A stretch of 54,024 nt of DNA, from assembly GCA_020080175.1 (NCBI GenBank), contig JAGHQL010000182.1, forward strand, positions 1 through 54,024, written 5' to 3'. Within the stretch, counting starts at the first letter, position 1. Every line of letters starts with the position of its first letter. Under the pieces are notes generated by a model. That model was given only the letters and a program-made list of their open reading frames with translations, was not told the origin of the DNA and did no database searches. Below, piece by piece: positions 44,130 through 53,970 of the stretch. This DNA is from Glutinoglossum americanum (Eukaryota > Ascomycota > Geoglossomycetes > Geoglossales > Geoglossaceae). Made by a program: the position numbers and the translations under genes.

Positions 44130-44509
44130 GGACATTTTGCCTTCGGGGGCACTGGACTCTTGGGCTATTTATGGGCGGTTCTTCTTTAGAGGGTTAGGGG
44201 TCAAGCGGCTATAAACATAGCAATATCTTTGATAAACTAGCTTGATTATTTGGGGCTCATGGGTTCTGTTAAGCTCGTGCGATTTCGTGTTGTCCACGCG
44301 CCACCCTAGATATAGTAACCTTCTAAAACTCTCCTATCCAGATCTCAGGCCTCTCTACAAAGCCGCAAGAGATTTCGCACATAGAATGAATACAATATAC
44401 CTAACAACCGCAAATACAAGTCTTTGTTTCCCCCTACACTCTACCCTGGCCGGTCGGGGACCCCCAACGTCATATCACTGTATCGAGTATTTGGTATTAG
44501 GAGTTCCAT
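44130..44509. other. ATG6 3' flank; boundary to the subtelomeric part
   Basis: About 380 bp without a supported gene. It marks the switch from conserved single-copy genes to broken gene families. Confidence 0.5.
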
Positions 44510-45255
44510 GATGACCTCGTACTTTTCAACCGCGGCCCACGATAGTGCCACCTTACTACTCCTATCCTTGGAATACGGGTTAGCACCCTTCTCGAGTAGC
44601 ACAACTGAGGGGGTGGTATGTGATCGGTGTTATCCCTGGAGTCTGGGTCGGCTCCCTTCTCGAGTAGAAGCTAACCCATGGCCTCGCGCCTACGCCGCGC
44701 GGCATACAATAACGGAGTTGTACCGCTAAGAACCCTAGAGTTCACGTTGGCCTTCTCGAGCAATAACACCTTCACCACCACCCCGTGCCCTTTAATCGAG
44801 GTCGAAAATAGGGGCGTCCAACCAACGTACTCTCGGAATCCAGGATGGCTCTCTTGAGTGGTGATTTTACCATCTACCGATTCATGCCCATTCATCGCGG
44901 CCCGCGACAGTGGCGTCTGGTGATCTTTGTCCCTGGGTTTCAAGATAGCTCCCTTCGTAAGTCCTTGCACATGGTATTGTGTCCATTTGCTGCGGCATTT
45001 GGTACCTGAGTCTGGCCGTAGTTGTTAGTGAACTCTAAGTTAAACCTCTCCTCCTCTAGTAGCTTCGCTACCCAAATGCCCTCCAGATGCGGCGAGTGAT
45101 AATGCCGTCTGGCCGTTGCAGTCTTTGGCATCCAAATCCATCATGGCCAACTCACTCCTGTCCCCCGGCTATTGGTTGACCGTAATATCCAACAGCTCAG
45201 GTGAAAATGGCGCCCCTATCTGCCAGCGGTGCCAGGTGCAGAGGCCCATTATTTC
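44510..45255 (-). pseudogene. Broken ankyrin-repeat gene
   Basis: At least five ankyrin repeats can be read on the minus strand in different frames: PLHLAPLADRGAIF (about 45210-45255), DCNGQTALSLAASGGHLG (about 45070-45130), NYGQTQVPNAAANGHNTMCK (about 44970-45035), GWTPLFSTSIKGHGVVVKVL (about 44770-44830) with LLLEKANVNSRVLSGTTPLL, then LLEKGADPDSRDN (about 44610-44660) and LLEKGANPYSKDRSSKVALS (about 44520-44590). Stops and frame changes separate them, so no single product is possible. I see no start codon exon or partner domain such as NACHT or F-box. Ankyrin genes of this kind multiply in fungal subtelomeres. Confidence 0.8.
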
Positions 45256-45568
45256 TGCACATGTAATAGTGCTACCCCGTCTCTACCCTGGACCCCTGCC
45301 TCCGCGACCCCCTGCACCGGCTGGAGGACCGAGTGCCGGCCGTGTAAGGAAGAATAATAGAATGGAGTTCGTCCGGCAAGGTCTTACATTTGCATATATA
45401 CGAGCCGATAGTGGACTTGAAGATAGCGTGTTCCTCCATCCCGTTCACCGTACCGTAAATAGTGTATTCTGTTGAAGAGCACATGCTGCACTTGCGTGGA
45501 GCACGCTGAAATCGTTCAGCTGCTGCTTCTACTGCTTCTAATTAGAGGAAGCCATCGAGGGACCTGGA
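45256..45568. other. Spacer between two broken genes
   Basis: About 310 bp; no feature recognised. It may include the lost ends of both neighbours. Confidence 0.4.
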
Positions 45569-47004
45569 TTGGAAGCACTGCGCCGAACCCACCTCTGGCT
45601 TCTCGCGGGGAACGGACTTGGGTTGCTCAACAACAAGCCCACTCCCGATATCCTTCGGCGCCTCCAGCATGCCTATGGGTTTCGCCTCGAACTGAATAGG
45701 CTTCGCAAGGGGAGACCCCGCTGGTTTCGCCAATCCTACCGGCCTGCATTACCTGAAAACTCACTGAGAACCTGCCGATTCGCCCAGATGACAACAAGGG
45801 ACTTCGACTTTAACCCAGTACAGATCTTCGAGAGGTTCGCGGGAGAGGGCAGCTGGGTTGCGTGGGTCACAGATGGCACCGCCATCGCTCCGGAAGTCTT
45901 CTGCTATCTGAAGGAAACAGGTTTACGAGGGCTAGTGGACCAGGAATTCGCCCTCTACCGGCACCACCACCACACCCCCTCTAGGAACTTCCCGGCTTGG
46001 ATGACTGCGGAATATGTACTATAGTCTTATTCAACAGCTTGCCCACCAAGACCCCGTTTGGTATGCCCTCACGGCTGCAGCAAGGCCGGGCCGGGAATGG
46101 CGCCTAGTCAGCTATCCATACATTACCAAGGACACAGGCTCGGGAGGCGAGGCTACGGGGCTCTTATATATGGATCTCAACCTGAATACTTACCTTGCCT
46201 ATGGATCGGGCGGGAACCGCCTCACGAGCAGCCTATCCATCGATGACGAGGACCCAGATGGCTGCACCGTAGTGGTCAAGAGGCTGCATCGGCATCTCGG
46301 CGATTGGCACAAGCGGCCGCTCCAGCGAGGCTGGAATTCTTCGAGGGCGACCACTAATTGGAATCACATTTACAGCGCAGAGGACCGGGAGACCTGGGTT
46401 GGGCCAGTGCCAGTGCCATGCCCGGCTTGGAGGATTCGACTGACCCTACCACAGCTGATACACGGCTCGACGGCTAAATCCATTCGGCGTCGGCGTACCA
46501 TACTCCCATGGTATACGCATGTTGACGCCAGCCATGAGAAACTAGAGGTTGACGGCTGCCCTTCATGGAATGAAATCCGGCAATGCCATATGGATCTCGT
46601 GGTGCCAGCGAGAGACCCCAGCGGCTATAGCCCATAGCTCAGGGCACCAGAAGAGAGGTTCGGAGGCAGTATGGTGCACTTCGCCGCTCCTAGGCACTTC
46701 GCCGCTGGGGGGAGCCTTGGTAGGACGCCGGAAATGGACTGACCTGGAGACCATGCGAGAGAGGGACATTCTGTTGGGTCCCGACACTAAAGCAGCCCTA
46801 GCCTACATCACGGAACTAGAGCTCGTCTTGTCGAGCAATACCGGGCAGCCTTCCGTTCAATTTCTACTATCGCTACAACATGTAGAGAAGGGATGGGCTG
46901 GCCTATCCATGCTAGAGAATAGTCCTGAAAGCAATTGTGTTGCGGTTGTGCTGCCCTGTTGGCAGATATACAAAAAAAGTGGCCAAGAACCCGGTGATGG
47001 CTAA
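45569..47004 (+). pseudogene. Broken gene of a fungal multigene family of unknown function
   Basis: Three consecutive plus-strand frames (45569-46024, 46014-46637, about 46630-47004) read as one protein-like whole with at least two frame breaks. Recognisable composition: an N-terminal LRRLQHAYGFRLELNRL region, a His run (YRHHHHTPSRNFPAWMTAEY), LIQQLAHQDPVWYALTAAAR, SLSIDDEDPDGCTVVVKRLH, RLTLPQLIHGSTAKSIRRRR, TILPWYTHVDASHEKLEV and DALVGRRKW-like GALVGRRKWTDLETMRERDI. I recall related hypothetical proteins scattered through Sordariomycete and Eurotiomycete genomes but know no function. The His-rich and HGST motifs could suggest a metal-dependent oxygenase fold; that is a guess. The frame opens at 45569 without an ATG. 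Confidence 0.6.
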
Positions 47005-47209
47005 GATCCTGATGATGCTTTCTGCCTCGATCGTCCCCAGCCGACCGACTTTATCAAAAAAGACAGCTCGGAAAGTACCTTTAAACCTCCGTGCACTGAC
47101 CAATTTAAAAGATATCAAAATTTTGATTTGGCCAAGCTGTTTAGTGTTTCTGCTAAACTAACGCTCATGTAAACAATTCACAATCCACGGAAGTAGTTGG
47201 GTGGGGGTG

Positions 47210-49567
47210 TCAATCCGTCCGACCCGGTATAGTATATCCCATAAGCTCGTTCGCTCTATCCCAAAGCTCGAGCTCCTCATCACCAGTAGTCTTCTGCCCA
47301 CTTAGTAAAGTAAACGGTGCCAAATATTTGTGGTGGCTTACACTGTATTTCTCTTTAGGGGCCTCAAGAGGTTTCTTATAAGCAGCGGCGGTAGCTTCAT
47401 ATTGAGTGTACTGCTTTGGGTCCAATGCCTTCCATTTTGCTTGAAGAACCTCGTCAACTTGCTCTACATGATTAAGCCGACGTTAGTAAACTCGGGGAAT
47501 ATGTAACAGGGTAAGCGCCTCTGGCGTCGCACCAAAGGGGATACCGGGGTCCTCATCTCTAACTTTTCCATGCTGCTCCATTGCGAAGATTGTGTAGGCG
47601 GAGAGACCGTGCTCGGGTGTAGTGGACGTGTTACTGACAGAACTTTTTACCAAAGAGATGTCAGGCCATCGTTCTATGATCTTTGATCCAGCTGTTGTAG
47701 ACGGATCCTCTGCGGGTATTCGGCAGCAGTCACCAATCCAGGGAAAAGCGTCCCTTGAGCTTTCGATTATGCCTTGTCGAGCGTCCACAGCACGGATCAA
47801 TTGAAGTAGTCGTGATGCATTTATCCGGTTGTCAGGCACCGGCTGCATCATCGCAACACACCATTCCAAAGCAAAACAAATCTGCCGCTTGGCACTGGAA
47901 ATATCATGCATATAGTTTGTCCAGATCCCAACAGGGGTTATGGTGCTGCTGGAACTGTGGTGTTTGATACAAGCAACCAAGCTCAGGATCCACTCTAAGG
48001 ATTTTCCGATATTTGCAGAATATGTTCGTTTACCGTTGGTCTCCTTAAAGTCATGCAGTTTCTCAAGCGATACTTCGTAGTCCCACATCAAGACCGTAAC
48101 CATTTCAAGGAAGACACATCCCAGTGAAAATAGGTCTGATAATCTTCCTCGGCGAGCTTCGGCGGCAACTTCGGGAGCACAATACATAGGCGTCTTGCCA
48201 TCAACGAACCCCGTGGTCGAAGTGGTTACTTCGTCCAAAACATCTCGGGCTATGCCGAAATCAGTATAAAGAATCCCTCTACCGTCGATAAGAATGTTTG
48301 CGGGCTTAATATCTCGGTGCTTAACCCGTTCAGTGTGCAAGTAGTTTAACCCAGCAGCGAGGCAACCGAACCAGGAATACATCCTGTCGTCTAGTTTAGG
48401 CTGGGGGTTTTCGTCGAAGTATCCCTCCAGGTTCATTTCTGCGACAGGAGCCATAATGATTCCGAACTGCCTCCCTTCCGAATATGTCGCGAGGACTTGA
48501 ATAATATGGTGGTGATTTAATCGTTTGACGATGTCGACCTCGTTCTTGATGCGTTCTCGCACACGTACCGGCATTGAGGGTGGCATCCTTATTGTCTTCC
48601 TTGCAATGCGACCATGCATCGGGACTTTGCCAGCGAGGGGTTTGACTTCTTCGACTAACCCGTATGCCCCATGGCCAAGGACGCGAAGGGGTTCGTAGGG
48701 GACATCCTTTCCTTGCTGGTAATGCTGGTGGAAGACGGCGTCAGGGGTTTGGGGTTGAACACTCTGTGAATCGATAGCATTTGAAGCTTGCTTGAATGTA
48801 CTCACTGGGGACGGCCGGGAGCTCGATGGTCCGCCTGCGTATGGCGTTTGAGGGCTTGGACCGTAGTTAGACTCCACCTGTGGGGTCCGCTTACCCTCAG
48901 ACAGACGGGAGGCTTCAGCTTCTTCAGCTCCACGCTTCTTCTGCCTCCCTTCCGCCTTAGTTTTCTCTTCTGCCTGTCTCCTAGCCTGCTCCTCTTTTGC
49001 GATTTTTCTAGCCTGTTCCTCTTTTCTCGTTTCTTCAGCCTGGCGTCTTTTCCGTTCCTGTTCTGCCTTAGCCTTCCCCTCTGCCTCCTCTCTAGCTTGC
49101 TCCTCTTTCCTAGCTTCCTCAGTTCGATGCCTCTTCCGCTCCTCTTCTACTTCAGCCTTCTCCTGTACCTCTTTGCAAACTTGCTTCCCTTCCCCCATTT
49201 GAACTGGTGCTGGACCACCTGCACCGCAGTCCTCGGGGATGGGTTGTGTACCCCGCACGTTACCTTTGCGGTGTGTTGTGTTTCGTACGGGTCGGCCAGG
49301 CGCATAATACATAGGATCGGGGTTAACTTTCTTATGGATAGTAGAGTGGGATGACGATGGGCGGGATGGTGGGCGGGATGATAGTGGGCGGGATGATAGT
49401 GGGCGGGATAGTGGGCGGGATAGTGAGCGGGTTGGATGTAAGCGTCGCAGGGACTCTGACGGATTTTCGGCCGATGGTGCATATCGTTGTCCCTGGGGGA
49501 TTTCATAGTCCGATCCAGTTGCCCCGGTTCTCCAAGTTCGAAACCGGGTAAGTCCAGATCGAATCAT
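47210..49567 (-). CDS. Ser/Thr protein kinase with repeat-rich, coiled-coil N-terminus
   Basis: Start ATG at 49565-49567. Residues about 40-75 are a Ser/Arg/Pro repeat (RPLSRPLSSRPLSSRPPSRP) encoded by a short tandem repeat. Residues about 125-235 are a highly charged coiled coil built on KEEQAR and KAKAEQERKRRQAEE units. The kinase domain begins near residue 290: LGHGAYGLVEEV (Gly loop), RKTIRMP (Lys), HRDIKPANILIDGRG (catalytic loop), YTDFGIARD (DFG), MYCAPEVAAEARRGRLSDLF (APE). All catalytic residues are present. The unspliced frame ends at 47483 (694 residues). An 81-nt intron (47464-47544) with a perfect TACTAAC branch point would replace the last 19 residues with about 83 others ending GYTIPGRTD (758 residues, in frame); I prefer this model. 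The kinase subfamily is not recognised. This is the last intact gene before the telomere. Confidence 0.8.
49350..49440 (+). repeat. Coding minisatellite in the kinase N-terminus
   Basis: GGGCGGGAT-type units of about 11-16 bp (GTGGGCGGGATGATA, GTGGGCGGGATA) repeat five or more times on the plus strand, encoding the RPLSS/RPPS repeat of the kinase on the minus strand. The motif is G-rich and not a multiple of one fixed length, but the reading frame is kept. Confidence 0.75.
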
Positions 49568-50460
49568 GTCTGTCGATCATATTAACCCTCTTGCTTTTGG
49601 TCAGCCTATGGAATATTCACCCATTTTGCCGGCCAGGTCCATCTCTCAACCTTAGTCGGATAACTACTAAGGCTCTACTAAGGCTCTATTGAAGGTCGAT
49701 CCGACCCTAAGTTTCTCCATATTCGCAACTGGCCTGCTAAGTTGACGTTTAGTTGGCAAACGATGTGGAGGGTTTTCTTTCGCTCGTCTAACTACCAGAT
49801 TATGGGGAGGAAACAAGTGACAGCCGTAGACCCCGCTGTATAGTGAGCAAGTTGACAATTTGGCAAGTTGCGGCAACGGAGTCTCAAACATAAACCCACC
49901 ATAAAAATATCGCACAAGGTAGAACCAGAGATAGCGAAAAGATGCAGGGATCAGAACGGCAATATCTTGAGAATTGATGAGTGCATGAAGGTTGATTTCC
50001 GGACGGTTCTTTTTGAAGGGGTCGGTCGGCCATAAGGGCAAGCGAGGCTACAAACCAACGAGAGGGCAGAAATGCAAGAGTAAAAAAAAATTAGCGAGAG
50101 GTTACGAAGGCAGCGGCCATAAGTCTTGACCCATCGCGCCTAGGCGGCTACCCTACTAAACTGCTGCCTCAACTAAATTTTTTGCGACTGTTAGCTTTTT
50201 ACAGTCAAGACTTTACTTGATAGTAATAGGTGATTGAATTTTTTAATTAAATAAATAAAGTAAAATGTAGAAGAAAAGTGAAAATAATAATAATAAGAAG
50301 AAATTTACTACATTAAATACTTTGTCTTTTTTGTACTTATGTTATAGGTTTATTTCATAATATTATTATTATTATATGTTGATATTATTTATATATTTAC
50401 TTAATAAGTCTATTAGCTTATTTTTTAATACTTTATATATAACATTCTGAACTGGGTAGT
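49568..50460. other. Kinase promoter followed by AT-rich block
   Basis: The first 500 bp should hold the kinase promoter. From about 50170 to 50450 the sequence becomes very AT-rich (runs of A, T, TAATAATAATAAG, TATTATTATTATTATATG), with no coding potential. This marks the inner border of the telomere-proximal repeat zone. Confidence 0.6.
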
Positions 50461-51295
50461 GAGACAGGACCAAGTAATGAGACACTTGGTTGGTTACCTC
50501 TATTGAGATGTCGCAACTACAATAAAAATACTGTAGTGGCTTTCTGAGCTTTTGCTAATGCTACTATAGTTCTTTTCTTCCTCTTCTAATAATATTGGGA
50601 TGTATGTTTGTTGGTATCACGGCACATAAAGACAGGGCTTGTAAGCTTAGATCAGTATAGGGTCTGTACTTAAGTCAAGCTCTCAAGCTCCTTTTCTGAC
50701 CGACAGAGTTGATTCTTCAATCTCTATCGGTCAACACACCTCTTGTATATAGTTCATCTAATAGAAGCCACCCGGTGGCCCTAGCTAGTAGTCCGGTTCA
50801 GACTACAGGGCGTAGTCTGATCTTTTTGGTGGCAACGGTTGGTTACCCGGGTGGCTAAGCGAGGGAGGTCGAGGTGTAGTCTAAACCCGTAGTCTGAATT
50901 AACCTAATTAGGAATGGTGGCCACACCCACCCAAATTTCAAAGTGATCGCACAGCGACGTGAGCGACGCGGATTAGGTCCATTTTTTGAGGCGAATCAAA
51001 CGCCGGTCTCAGAATTGCGATTGGACACATGGTCGCGAAGTTATAAGGTGTGTAAGTTGGGTGCTTAGGGTTATGGAACCCCGACCGGGCCAGTGGGTTA
51101 CCCGGTGGGTTACTCGGTGCCAATTGGAGTAGGCAACCCGGCGCATGCAATTGAGCAACAGCACAGCGATCAATTGGAAAATCGTAAGAAGTCATTTTGT
51201 AGCGCTTGGCGAGGCGATGAAGAATATCAAAAAAATCTCAGGAATCCATCAAGGTTTGGTGAAGTTACGACACTTTTAAGATAATTGAGACTTCC
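50461..51295. repeat. Subtelomeric block with short direct and inverted repeats, possible DNA-transposon relics
   Basis: Seen: GTGAGACA and ATGAGACA direct repeats at about 50459-50495, reminiscent of subterminal repeats of pogo-like elements; CAGACTAC and GTAGTCTG as a perfect 8-bp inverted pair at about 50802-50822; further GTAGTCT copies at about 50876 and 50890; GGTTACCCGG-like repeats at about 50842 and 51097. The GC-richer part around 50935-51050 has the look of a conserved dispersed element. I find no transposase frame and no target-site duplication I can prove. Confidence 0.4.
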
Positions 51296-51335
51296 GCTTA
51301 GTCAGAAGCCATTCATGAATGGCTCCTAACTAAGC
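51296..51335. repeat. 40-bp near-perfect palindrome
   Basis: Two 20-bp arms (first arm GCTTAGTCAGAAGCCATTCA) match in 18 of 20 positions with no loop. The two mismatches are transitions. It sits immediately before the triplet tract and could extrude as a cruciform or be the end of a small inverted-repeat element. Confidence 0.8.
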
Positions 51336-51355
51336 AACTCACAACTCGCCTCCAC

Positions 51356-52165
51356 TACAATAATGATAGTACAGCGGTAGCAGCAATGGAGGTGGTAGCA
51401 GCAACAGCAGAAGTATAAGTACCAATAATAGTAGTGGTAGTAGCGGTAGAGGTTGCAGCAGTGGCAGAAGTATTAGTAGCAGTAGTAGTAATGTCAGCAG
51501 CAGCGATAGCAGTAATAGTAGTGATGATAATAGCAGCAATGGTAGCGGTATTGGTAACAGTAATAGTAGTAGTGTTAAAGGCAGCAACGCCAGAGGTAGT
51601 AACAATGGCAGCAGTATTGAAGGCAGTAATAGTAAAGGTAGTAGAAGTAACGAAGGTGGTAGCAGTAGCAGAGGTATTGGTAGTAGTAGCAATAACAGTG
51701 ATGTTAGCAATATTAATAGCAGTAATGGTAGTAATAGCAGTAGTGTCAATATCAGCAATGGTAGCAGCAGCAATGGTAGCAATGGCAGTGGAGTTAATAG
51801 CAGTGACAGTAGCAGTAACAATGGTAGCGGTGGTAGCGATAGTAGTAGTGTCGAAGGCAGTAACGATAGAGGTGGCAGTAGCGGTGAAGGTAACAGTAGC
51901 GGTGGAGGTGATAACAGTATTGGAGATAGTAGCAGCAGCAGTAGTAGAGGTGATAGTAGTAATAGAGGTAACAGTAGTAGTAGTAGCAACGGAGATGATA
52001 GCAACAGCGGAGGTAGCAGCAGTAGTAGTAATAATAGCAATTGTAGTAGTATTAATAGTAGCAATAGTAGCAATGTTAATAGCAGCAATAGTATCAGTAT
52101 CAATAGTAGCTATAGCAATAGTGTCAAAGGCAGTAATGGCGAAGGTAGGGATTCACAGCATAGCT
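51356..52165 (+). repeat. About 800-bp purine-purine-pyrimidine (RRY) triplet tract
   Basis: Nearly every triplet in one phase is AGT, AGC, AAT, AAC, GGT, GGC or a one-step variant, for about 265 triplets, with essentially no phase slip that I can find. Read in that phase it encodes a Ser/Asn/Gly-rich chain on the plus strand and is open to the TAG at 52165-52167. A shifted plus frame (Val/Ala/Ile) and a minus frame (Leu/Pro) are also open only because of the pattern. No start codon, domain or homologous neighbour supports a gene. It may be a grown imperfect microsatellite or the low-complexity part of an old gene. Confidence 0.85.
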
Positions 52166-52167
52166 AG

Positions 52168-53568
52168 TATTGCTGACAGCAACTTTACCACAGAGTAAGG
52201 AGGCAGAGCTGTTTAGTATAATTAGTATTGAAGGACCATTAATTTTTAAAGACAAGACTTTATGGTATAATATTACTTATGCTGTTAAGATATGTAAAAG
52301 TAAGGAGAATATAGATAGCAAAGTTATTAAGATTGTAAAGAGCAGGTTATAAAAGTATAAGAGTAAGAGAGTTGATAGAGGTAATAGTGGTAGCAATGGT
52401 AATGATGATAGTAAAATTATTGTATATAAAGAACAGTTTGAACATTGTAAAAGACTTGAAGTTGAACTTGGGTATAAGATATACTTTGTAGATGCAGCAA
52501 ACAAGAAACAAGTATTGTAAGACTGGCTAGATAAGAAGACTTAGATATTAGTAATGATGAATGCATTAGAACTTAGAATTGATATACTAGATATGTAACT
52601 TGTATTATATGCAGAATTAGCATTTGACTTACTAAATTATATATAAGAGTCTGGATGGGCAGAATGAGACAAGTTACGATATGAAGCAATTGTATTATTA
52701 GTAGAGAATAAAATTATAAGCAAGTATAAAGATACAAACTAGAGATTACTATAAGAATATCCGTTATAAGATAGGTGACAATGAGTTAAGCTAAATCAGT
52801 ATCTTGATAGAAATCTAGAGATAATACAGTATATGGAAAATCAAGAGAAGTGTAACAAGTATATAAAAGATAAACATGAGATTAAAAAAAGTCTAATAAG
52901 TAAGTTATATATGACAGATGTGAGTAATATATATAAAACATCGAACTTATATAAAGTAAATATAAAAAAGAAAGAATTATTAGAATATAAAAGAAACAAT
53001 AGCAGAGACAATAAAAAAAGTATTATGCAGAATGAAAAATAATAGCAGCTAAGATATATAGTTTGAAAGAGTTATTGAAGAAGCTATGAGGATGATTTAT
53101 ATATTGTTATTACAATGATAAAGAGTATGAGTATGAGTTTAAAGTATGTATATAGGGGCAGAAGAATTATGAGGTATATAAAAGAGTTAAGAGAGGTATT
53201 AAGTATATACAATATACAATGTGATGTGCTGTGGATGTGAATGTCTGCAGTAGGTATATATAGAGTACTTGATAGGAGGATCATAAAAGTGTTTATATAT
53301 GAATATAGTATTAGCTAAGGTAGTAGTATGACTGTTAGATAAGGTAAGAGATAAGGAAAAAGAATTAATACAAGTAGAACAAGGATATAAAGAAGTATGT
53401 AAGATAATGAATAGAAAGTTTGAAGGGATTAAAGAGGTGGTATCATAGGTTAAGGAGATAGGAGGGATTTTAAGCAAGTAAGTAAGTAATACAGCAATAG
53501 TTTTTAGTAAATTATTCAAGTAAGTTATATAGAATAATGAGGTTATAAAAAGTAAAAGTATGAATAAG
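52168..53568 (+). other. AT-rich, C-poor relic with coding-like stretches
   Basis: The plus strand is rich in A and G but visibly poor in C. Protein-like, Lys-rich stretches are readable in a common orientation (about 52170-52352, 52355-52520, 52833-53042) and are broken several times, often by TAA or TAG. A further RRY patch lies at about 52380-52412. This fits a decayed coding element altered by C-to-T change. The family is not recognised and it is not functional as it stands. Confidence 0.45.
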
Positions 53569-53601
53569 TTCTATGTGATCAAGATTTTTGATCACATAGA
53601 A
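53569..53601. repeat. Perfect 14-bp hairpin
   Basis: Arms TTCTATGTGATCAA (53569-53582) and TTGATCACATAGAA (53588-53601) are perfectly complementary around a 5-nt loop. No T-run suggesting a bacterial-type terminator is expected or seen here. First of three hairpins before the telomere. Confidence 0.85.
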
Positions 53602-53649
53602 GATTATATCATCATAAAGTAAGAATTTTTATTGGGTAATGATATAATC
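53602..53649. repeat. Second inverted repeat, 11-bp arms
   Basis: GATTATATCAT (53602-53612) pairs perfectly with ATGATATAATC (53639-53649) across a 26-nt loop. It directly abuts the 53569-53601 hairpin. Confidence 0.7.
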
Positions 53650-53829
53650 ATATATAAAGTTATTAATTGAAGTATGAAAGAATAATGAAATAAAAAAACT
53701 TTGTATAATGAAGTTATAAAGTATATTATTTGAAGTATATTAAATTAAAAATCTTATCAATTAGTTAAGATTCAAGTGAGTAGAGTTCAACTTCTACGGT
53801 ATTCTCGCCACGATAGGTTAACTTTAACT

Positions 53830-53850
53830 CAACACCACGAAGTGGTGTTG
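53830..53850. repeat. Third hairpin, 9-bp arms with 3-nt loop
   Basis: CAACACCAC, loop GAA, GTGGTGTTG: a perfect short hairpin 120 bp inside the telomere repeat. Confidence 0.8.
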
Positions 53851-53970
53851 ATATAAGAATTGCATATATAACTAAACCAAGGCTAGCGATTTTATCGCCG
53901 GTCTTAGAATTGAATTAACTCTTCAATTGCTATTGTTATGGTGATATAAAGTTGCGACCGGAGGTAATTT

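Noticed and set aside
49147-49551. Open frames overlapping the kinase N-terminus, including a Met/Val/Gly repeat on the plus strand
   Set aside because: They are shadows of the coding minisatellite and coiled coil of the kinase.
51339-52198. Two 254-residue open frames on opposite strands (poly-Leu/Pro and Val/Ala-rich)
   Set aside because: Both are by-products of the RRY triplet pattern, which cannot form stops in those frames. No domain, no codon signal.
52168-53568. Telomere-linked RecQ helicase gene
   Set aside because: The position fits, but no helicase motifs (DExH, Walker A) are visible in the coding-like stretches.
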